Part shown: positions 1-3,895 of the stretch, piece by piece
How positions within the stretch are numbered: position 1 is the first letter of the stretch
Layout of the letters: each line of letters starts with the position of its first letter
From: Candidatus Pacearchaeota archaeon CG11_big_fil_rev_8_21_14_0_20_30_13
GTDB taxonomy: Archaea; Nanobdellota; Nanobdellia; Pacearchaeales; GW2011-AR1
Length of the DNA: 5,049 nt
Assembly (NCBI GenBank): GCA_002762735.1
Contig: PCVV01000033.1
Span: 1 to 5,049 of the forward strand
Direction of reading: 5' to 3'
The notes under the pieces: generated by a model
What the model saw: only the letters and a program-made list of their open reading frames with translations
Database searches by the model: none
Told to the model about the DNA's origin: nothing
Made by a program: the position numbers and the translations under genes

Positions 1-168
1 CTTCTTTGAACTAATTGTTATGTCTAATTGTTCGAAGGCACTAAACCTTGAAAATTAAAGATAGTTAAAGATGGCACTTCAGGACGGCGGGACGCTGTCG
101 AAATAAATAAGAGATGTGTGCGTCTTTTTTGCTTCTTTTTTCCTAAAAAAGAAGATGGGCACTTTTTC
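1..168 (+). repeat. Left copy of a structured inverted repeat element
   Basis: This gene-free stretch matches the reverse complement of 2396-2618 in ordered blocks: TGTTATGTCT at 16-25, GAAGGCACT at 34-42, a 17-nt block at 65-81 (TTAAAGATGGCACTTCA), GAGATGTGTGC at 111-121 and TGGGCACTTTTTC at 156-168. Sequence between blocks differs from the other copy but folds. A 12-bp stem (4-16 with 26-37, one bulged T at 12, one G·U) presents the 9-nt loop 17-25. A 7-bp stem (83-89 with 93-99) has loop GGA and a G·T pair that is a wobble only in plus-strand RNA. A perfect 10-bp stem (132-141 with 145-154) has loop CCT. The element ends at the base before the stop codon of the minus-strand gene at 169. 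It may extend left of the window. Matches and stems are read directly; function is unknown. Confidence 0.75.
132..154. terminator. Hairpin and T-tracts near the Mpv17-like gene's 3' end
   Basis: A perfect 10-bp A/T-rich stem with a CCT triloop lies 15 nt beyond the stop codon of the minus-strand gene. On the minus strand it carries a T6 run (complement of 145-150), the kind of U-rich tract that ends archaeal transcripts. On the plus strand, T6 runs at 125-130 and 136-141 and a T5 run at 163-167 could also stop transcription entering from the left. A bidirectional terminator is inferred; the hairpin itself is certain. Confidence 0.4.
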
Positions 169-777
169 TTATGTGTTTTTTGTCAAATAAGCAACACCTG
201 CCAAAAAGGAATTATAAGCAATTTCTGCGACTGACCAAACAGGAAGACAATATCTTTTTTTTAGTTTATTAGTTACAACATAGTCTACACCCAAGTAAGG
301 TATGCTTCCAATTCCAATGGCTTTGGTGGCTTGCGTTGCAGATTTTAAAGTAAGGTCTGCTTGATTTTTTACTGAAAGTAATCCCCAATAGACCATATTC
401 GGAATAAAAAATAAACCTCCAATAATTAGAGTTTTTGCCCATTCTTTTGAAATTCCTAATTTTTTGTATGTTTTTTTAACAGATTCATTTTCGGAAATTT
501 TCTCAGTATAATCAATAAATTTTGGATAAAGCCAAGATTGATAGGCAGCGGCAAATGTTGTAAAGGCAACATCTCTTAAGTTAATATCTTCTCCTTGCAT
601 TACTCTTTTTGCAATGTAATCTCCACCGATAGTTCCCGTCGCAGCCGATAGGAATTTTGTTGTTTTAGGAAATCTGTCATAAGATTGATTGTATAAATCT
701 ACTCCATATTCAAGCACTTTCCAAGTAGTTTCGGAAATTCCTTTTCCAACTTGCTTTAATTTATCTTCTAATCCCAT
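169..777 (-). CDS. Mpv17/PMP22-like integral membrane protein
   Basis: The 202-aa protein follows the layout of the eukaryotic Mpv17/PMP22 family of four-helix peroxisomal and mitochondrial membrane proteins. It has an N-terminal aromatic/basic segment with P37..T40 (family: HP..T), then GGDYIAK at 51-57 (family: GD.I.Q), R68, and a W/Y-rich turn SWLYPKFIDY at 81-90 (family: WY..LD). Hydrophobic stretches follow at about 116-134 and 153-169. The C-terminus has R175 and YNSFLAG at 188-194 (family: WN.YLS). Length fits Mpv17 (about 176-200 aa). The family's substrate is unsettled; a channel role has been proposed for Mpv17, so none is assigned here. The start is ATG 777-775 with AGGT only 3 nt upstream. 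A TATA-like box about 28 nt upstream suggests a very short leader. It is divergent from the Lrp-HAD gene, so co-regulation is possible. Homology is judged by eye from scattered motifs and could be convergent. Confidence 0.5.
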   Translation of the reverse strand: MGLEDKLKQVGKGISETTWKVLEYGVDLYNQSYDRFPKTTKFLSAATGTIGGDYIAKRVMQGEDINLRDVAFTTFAAAYQSWLYPKFIDYTEKISENESVKKTYKKLGISKEWAKTLIIGGLFFIPNMVYWGLLSVKNQADLTLKSATQATKAIGIGSIPYLGVDYVVTNKLKKRYCLPVWSVAEIAYNSFLAGVAYLTKNT

Positions 778-798
778 TTTACCTAATTTTAGAAGTAG

Positions 799-812
799 TT
801 TAATATATTAAA
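799..812 (-). promoter_or_regulatory. TATA-like palindrome upstream of the Mpv17-like gene
   Basis: A perfect 14-bp palindrome (TTTAATATATTAAA) is centred about 28 nt before the minus-strand ATG at 777, the distance expected for an archaeal TATA box with transcription starting at or just before the ATG. Its perfect symmetry would also suit a dimeric operator, but in AT-rich DNA short palindromes arise easily. Confidence 0.5.
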
Positions 813-827
813 AGATAACGGCTTTTA
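809..827. promoter_or_regulatory. Possible operator in the Mpv17-like/Lrp-HAD divergent region
   Basis: Inverted arms TAAAAG (809-814) and CTTTTA (822-827) are separated by 7 nt, between the two divergent TATA boxes. Lrp/AsnC proteins commonly bind short AT-rich dyads near their own promoters, so autoregulation by the neighbouring Lrp-HAD protein is conceivable. This rests on symmetry and position alone. Confidence 0.2.
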
Positions 828-847
828 TTTTTGACAAAATAACAACA

Positions 848-857
848 TTTAAATATT
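848..857 (+). promoter_or_regulatory. TATA box of the Lrp-HAD gene; leaderless start
   Basis: TTTAAATATT is centred about 24 nt before the ATG at 877. No Shine-Dalgarno sequence lies between it and the start codon. Archaeal transcription starts roughly 22-27 nt downstream of the TATA box, so the mRNA probably begins at or next to the ATG. Confidence 0.6.
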
Positions 858-876
858 ATAAAATTAATAGAATAAT

Positions 877-2391
877 ATGCCAAAGAAAAGCGATATTATT
901 GATGAGAAAGATAAAAAGATACTTAGAGAACTTGAAGAAGATGCTAGGCAAACAGATTCAAGTATAGCAAAAAAAGTTAGATTATCTAAACAAGTTACAA
1001 ATTATAGGATACAGCAGATGTTAAAGAAAGATATAATAAACAATTTTTATGCTGTTGTTAATGTTGGAAATTTAGGATTAACAACTTATTATGTATTCAT
1101 CCAATTAGAGAAAATAAGCAAAGAAAAAGAGGAAGAAATACTAAAAAAGATTAACTCTTTAGATGAGGTGGGGTGGCTAATTTCTTGTATTGGAAAATGG
1201 GATATTATTCTTAATCTAAATGAAAGTTCGGTTTTGAATTTTGAAAAAACTTTAAACCAAATAATTAGAATTTGTGAGCCAAATTTGTATGATTATAAAT
1301 TTACTATTCTCTCAGAAGCCGAACATATTGGCTACAAGTTTTTAAGTTCTCAAAATTATAAACCTCTTTATCAAGGAGAAAGAGATAAATCTCTAAAACT
1401 AGATGTTTCGGATGAGAAAATTTTAAGGGTTCTTTCTCAAAATGCGAGAATTGACTCTATCGCTTTGTCTAAAAAAATTAAAATGCCTTTACACATCTTA
1501 AGTTATAGAATGAAAAAATTAATTAAAGGAGGAATTATAGAGGGATTTAGACCAAAATTAAATATAAATAAACTAGGTTATCAATGGCATTTATTATTAA
1601 TCAAATTAGATTTTACCAGTGAAGAAGAAAGAAAAAAACTAATAGAATTCTGCAAATACCATAAAAATACCTATTATGTAACTTTTACAATAGGAGATTA
1701 TAATTTAATGTTGGATTTACACATTAAATCAACTGATGAACTTATTGGAATAAAAAGAGAATTACAAGATAAATTTCCTAATTTGATAAAAGCTTATGAA
1801 TCTGTAATGATCGCAGAAGAGTTTAAAATAGATTACATTCCAAAAGGGATTACTACAACAGCTCTTCTTTTTGACTTAGATGGAACATTAGTTAATACTG
1901 AAAAATTTGACGGAAAACTCTTAAAGAAAGTTTTAAATTCTAATGGATTAAAATCAGATGAAGAATTTAGAGGTTATTCTTTAGAAGATTATATTTCAAA
2001 AATTACTTCGGATAAGAAACTTCAAAAGAAGATAAAGAAAGAATTTATTTCTGAATATGAATTGATTTTGAAAAATATTCAGATTGAAATTAACAATGAG
2101 TTGTTAAGATACTTAAAATTAGGATTAAGTCCTTTGGTTGCTTTAGTTACTGCGAACAACAAACAATTAACAAGAAGAATTTTGAATAAAACAGGGCTTT
2201 CAAAGTATTTTGAAGTGATTATAACTTGTGAAGATGTAAAAAATCAAAAACCTGAACCAGATGCTTATCTGAAAGCGTTAAAAGAATTAAATGTTTCTCC
2301 AGAAAATTGCATTGTTTTTGAAGATTCAGAGGCAGGTATAAAATCTGCAAAAGCCGCAGGAATAAAAAATATTAGAAAAGTTGCTTATTGA
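877..2391 (+). CDS. Double Lrp/AsnC regulator fused to a HAD-like hydrolase
   Basis: The 504-aa protein has three modules. Residues 7-155 are a full Lrp/AsnC unit: a winged HTH opening with DEKDKKIL (9-16), a recognition helix near 37-49, then a ligand-binding RAM domain containing IGKWDI (105-110). Residues 173-322 repeat this, with SDEKILRVL at 178-186, a recognition helix near 204-216, and IGDYNLMLDL at 272-281. Residues 328-504 are a HAD hydrolase of the beta-phosphoglucomutase-like type. Its motif I is FDLDGTLVNTE (332-342, nucleophile D333, acid/base D335), with T425 as motif II, K458 in QKPEP as motif III, and E482/D483 in FEDSEAG as motif IV. A short helical cap lies between about 345 and 408. 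All catalytic residues are present, so the enzyme should be active on a phosphorylated small molecule. The chain stops soon after motif IV, roughly 20-30 residues earlier than beta-phosphoglucomutase. Tandem Lrp units could form both DNA-binding halves in one chain. That the HAD product or substrate tunes regulation is inference. Confidence 0.9.
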   Translation: MPKKSDIIDEKDKKILRELEEDARQTDSSIAKKVRLSKQVTNYRIQQMLKKDIINNFYAVVNVGNLGLTTYYVFIQLEKISKEKEEEILKKINSLDEVGWLISCIGKWDIILNLNESSVLNFEKTLNQIIRICEPNLYDYKFTILSEAEHIGYKFLSSQNYKPLYQGERDKSLKLDVSDEKILRVLSQNARIDSIALSKKIKMPLHILSYRMKKLIKGGIIEGFRPKLNINKLGYQWHLLLIKLDFTSEEERKKLIEFCKYHKNTYYVTFTIGDYNLMLDLHIKSTDELIGIKRELQDKFPNLIKAYESVMIAEEFKIDYIPKGITTTALLFDLDGTLVNTEKFDGKLLKKVLNSNGLKSDEEFRGYSLEDYISKITSDKKLQKKIKKEFISEYELILKNIQIEINNELLRYLKLGLSPLVALVTANNKQLTRRILNKTGLSKYFEVIITCEDVKNQKPEPDAYLKALKELNVSPENCIVFEDSEAGIKSAKAAGIKNIRKVAY

Positions 2392-2395
2392 TTTT

Positions 2396-2698
2396 GAAAA
2401 AGTGCCCAAATAAATTTCTTGCGAAGCAAGACTATCTGTTTTTCTGAAAGAAAAACCAAGCACACATCTCCAAAATTAGGGGCGGGTGGTCGGGGGGATT
2501 GAAGTGCCATCTTTAAAATTAATACAAGTGCCTTCTCACAACTCTGCGGTTTTTTATGCGGAAAAAATCCTCGGGGACGGGTTGCACCCTTTCGCCTTCG
2601 GCTCACCCAGACATAACAGCGATTATCTGGGATTTTCCTGCGAAAAATCCCCAAATTCTCTAACGAGAACTTCAGATAATCGCGATGTTAATCTGAAT
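2396..2698 (-). repeat. Right copy of a structured element filling the convergent gap
   Basis: This 300-nt gap between convergent genes is clearly richer in G+C than its surroundings. Read on the minus strand it carries the same ordered blocks as 1-168: the complements of 2609-2618, 2527-2535, 2500-2516, 2460-2470 and 2396-2408. The gap between the 17-nt and 11-nt blocks is 29 nt in both copies. Extra sequence here adds more stems: 2608-2695 (three-way junction), 2594-2602 (GCC/GGC), 2579-2589 (GGGT/ACCC), 2548-2570 (T6/A6 plus GG/CC), 2438-2456 (8 bp, GAA loop) and 2417-2431 (6 bp, GAA loop). It begins 5 nt after the Lrp-HAD stop and reaches the DUF357 stop. The two open frames across it are unlike any family I recognise and are not annotated. 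Function is unknown. Confidence 0.75.
2608..2695 (-). ncRNA. Three-way-junction RNA structure, 3' of the trm5-DUF357 operon
   Basis: The closing stem pairs GCGATTATCTG (2619-2629) with CAGATAATCGC (2673-2683), extended outward by TAACA (2614-2618)/TGTTA (2686-2690) and CAGA (2608-2611)/TCTG (2692-2695) across small bulges. Inside it sit two hairpins that almost abut: 2629-2651 (GGGATTTT with AAAATCCC plus a C-G pair, loop CTGC) and 2653-2672 (8 pairs, 4-nt loop). Only base 2652 is unpaired between them. The position 2655/2670 pair is A·C on the plus strand but U·G on the minus strand, so the fold suits minus-strand RNA, the sense of the DUF357 message ending 3 nt earlier. It could be a 3'-UTR structure, a processing or termination signal, or part of a repeat-encoded RNA. 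The fold is read by eye; calling it an RNA is inference. Confidence 0.5.
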
Positions 2699-2983
2699 TT
2701 ATTTTATTGTAAAAAGTTTATCATCATCGACTTCGAAAACTTCAAGACGAACTCCAGAATCAATCCACCCATGAGCATAATTTAATGCAGCAAAAGCATT
2801 GACAAAATCCTCTTTCTTTTCAAAGTGATGTGCATCGGAAAGATAGTTTTCAACCATTTCAATAATTTCTTTAGCCTCTTTCTCTTTCCCTTTGATAATA
2901 CTTTTTTTTATTATATTCAAAGCGTCTCCACTCACTTTGAAATATTTAAAAAGTTTCTCCTTTGATATTTTATCGCTTTTCAT
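2699..2983 (-). CDS. DUF357 family protein
   Basis: The 94-aa helical protein matches the archaeal DUF357 family. The signature is the run from Y47 through G77: a YLSDAHHF segment (47-54), then the highly characteristic VNAFAALNYAHGWIDSG at 61-77, followed by a short acidic tail. The length is normal for stand-alone members. Structures of family members show a small helical bundle, but I know of no established biochemical function. Its ATG is 2 nt after the trm5 stop codon, so the two are almost certainly co-transcribed. GAGGT inside the end of trm5, about 12 nt upstream of the ATG, is a possible though rather distant ribosome-binding site. The pairing hints at a role linked to tRNA or translation; that is guilt by association only. 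A structured element begins 3 nt after its stop. Confidence 0.85.
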   Translation of the reverse strand: MKSDKISKEKLFKYFKVSGDALNIIKKSIIKGKEKEAKEIIEMVENYLSDAHHFEKKEDFVNAFAALNYAHGWIDSGVRLEVFEVDDDKLFTIK

Positions 2984-2985
2984 TT

Positions 2986-3774
2986 TTAATTCATAACCTC
3001 AAAGTCTATTCTAATCCTAACTTTAAATGGAGCAATTTCTCCTGCATGTTTAACGCGTAAAATTTTTATTTTCTTTTTATTTTTTTCGGCAATCTTTTCA
3101 ACCATCTTAACCTTACTTTTGACTTCTTCCATTTTACAAAAATCGTAATAATAAACTCGGGTTCCCTTTTTAGACAAACTTAATGCCTCAGATAAAAAAC
3201 TATCTTTTAATTGAGGTCTAGGCATTACTATCACATCAAACTTTTTTCTATGTTCAACTAGTTTTTTTGCAACTTTTTTAAAATCGCCAGAAATAATTTC
3301 AACTTTTTCCTGAAGCTTATTTCTAATAATATTCTCTTGGGCATATTTATTTGCCATCCTATTTAGTTCATTTGAATAAACTTTTTTCACATGAGAATTT
3401 TTTGCAATAACAATTGAAAATGGTCCAACCCCAGCAAATGAAACTAAAACCTCTTCATTTTTTTTAATGAGTTTTGCAATTTCATTTCTTTCATTTGACA
3501 ATCTAGGCGAAAAATAAGTTTCATCTATATTAAATCTAAAAGTACACCCATTTTCTTTATACAAGACCTCTTTAGTTTTAATCCCTGCTAAAAAATTTGT
3601 TTGCTGTTTTCTAAGTCTTCCTTTAAATTTTCCTAATTTCTCAAGAACTGTTTTGACTGTTTGATTATTCTTTAATATTTCATTTGCAAATTTAATTTTA
3701 TCTTTCTTAATAGTTTCATAAGGAAAATTTACTAAAGCTAGACTACCAAACAAACTAAAAGCCCTCTGTTTCAT
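2986..3774 (-). CDS. tRNA (guanine37-N1)-methyltransferase, Trm5 family, short form
   Basis: The 262-aa class I SAM-dependent methyltransferase has the Trm5 plan. A D2 domain (about 1-95) begins with FGSLALVNFP (9-18), contains KTVLEKLGKFKGRLR (41-55), and ends in YFSPRLSNER (87-96), whose R91 matches the Trm5 arginine that contacts G37. The Rossmann D3 domain has the SAM loop SFAGVGPFS (112-120), an acidic strand end at N135/E136, GDF (163-165), and the target-base tetrapeptide MPRP (184-187). The tail IAPFKVRIRIDFEV (247-260) is typical. Trm5 makes m1G37 next to the anticodon and prevents +1 frameshifting. At 262 aa it lacks the N-terminal D1 elbow-recognition domain of longer archaeal Trm5 (about 330 aa). 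MPRP replaces the NPPY/NLPK-like form, so a related archaeal Trm5 or wyosine-pathway paralogue is possible. It is first in an operon with DUF357, and the ATG at 3774 appears leaderless. Confidence 0.82.
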   Translation of the reverse strand: MKQRAFSLFGSLALVNFPYETIKKDKIKFANEILKNNQTVKTVLEKLGKFKGRLRKQQTNFLAGIKTKEVLYKENGCTFRFNIDETYFSPRLSNERNEIAKLIKKNEEVLVSFAGVGPFSIVIAKNSHVKKVYSNELNRMANKYAQENIIRNKLQEKVEIISGDFKKVAKKLVEHRKKFDVIVMPRPQLKDSFLSEALSLSKKGTRVYYYDFCKMEEVKSKVKMVEKIAEKNKKKIKILRVKHAGEIAPFKVRIRIDFEVMN

Positions 3775-3793
3775 AAAAAGGCTAAGAAAAGCT

Positions 3794-3801
3794 TATTTAA
3801 A
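3794..3801 (-). promoter_or_regulatory. TATA box of the trm5-DUF357 operon
   Basis: On the minus strand TTTAAATA (complement of 3794-3801) is centred about 24 nt before the trm5 ATG at 3774, with purine-rich GAAGA just upstream as a possible BRE. There is no Shine-Dalgarno before the ATG, so the message is probably leaderless. Confidence 0.55.
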
Positions 3802-3815
3802 ATATCTTCCTAATT

Positions 3816-3847
3816 TCTAAATTTAAACTAAGTTTTTAAATTCTAGA
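3816..3847. promoter_or_regulatory. Imperfect palindrome between two divergent promoters
   Basis: TCTAAATTTAAA (3816-3827) and TTTAAATTCTAGA (3835-3847) pair over 12 bp with one bulged C at 3843 and a 7-nt spacer. The dyad lies about 15 nt from the trm5 TATA box and 20 nt from the TATA box of the membrane protein gene, a good place for one regulator to control both. Low sequence complexity makes chance symmetry plausible. Confidence 0.3.
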
Positions 3848-3866
3848 ACACTAAAATGTAGTTATA

Positions 3867-3876
3867 TTTATATAAA
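3867..3876 (+). promoter_or_regulatory. TATA box of the five-TM membrane protein gene
   Basis: TTTATATAAA is a near-ideal archaeal TATA box centred about 24 nt before the ATG at 3896. No ribosome-binding site intervenes, again indicating a leaderless transcript. Confidence 0.65.
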
Positions 3877-3895
3877 CAAATTTCCTAATTTAAAT

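Noticed and set aside
65..121. C/D-box guide RNA in the left element
   Set aside because: GATG-like words occur, but no proper C box (RUGAUGA) and D box (CUGA) pair with the usual spacing is present in both copies.
1..168. CRISPR array or classical transposon terminal repeats
   Set aside because: Blocks are few, of different sequence, and not regularly repeated; no cas gene, transposase or target-site duplication is visible between or beside the copies.
2385..2654. Minus-strand open frame of 89 codons across the right structured element
   Set aside because: It overlaps the Lrp-HAD 3' end, has an Arg/Lys-rich composition driven by the GC-rich repeat, matches no family I know, and crosses hairpins that explain the sequence better.
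2486..2785. Plus-strand open frame of 99 codons
   Set aside because: It runs through the structured element and then antisense into DUF357, whose coding assignment is secure, and it has no promoter or ribosome-binding site.
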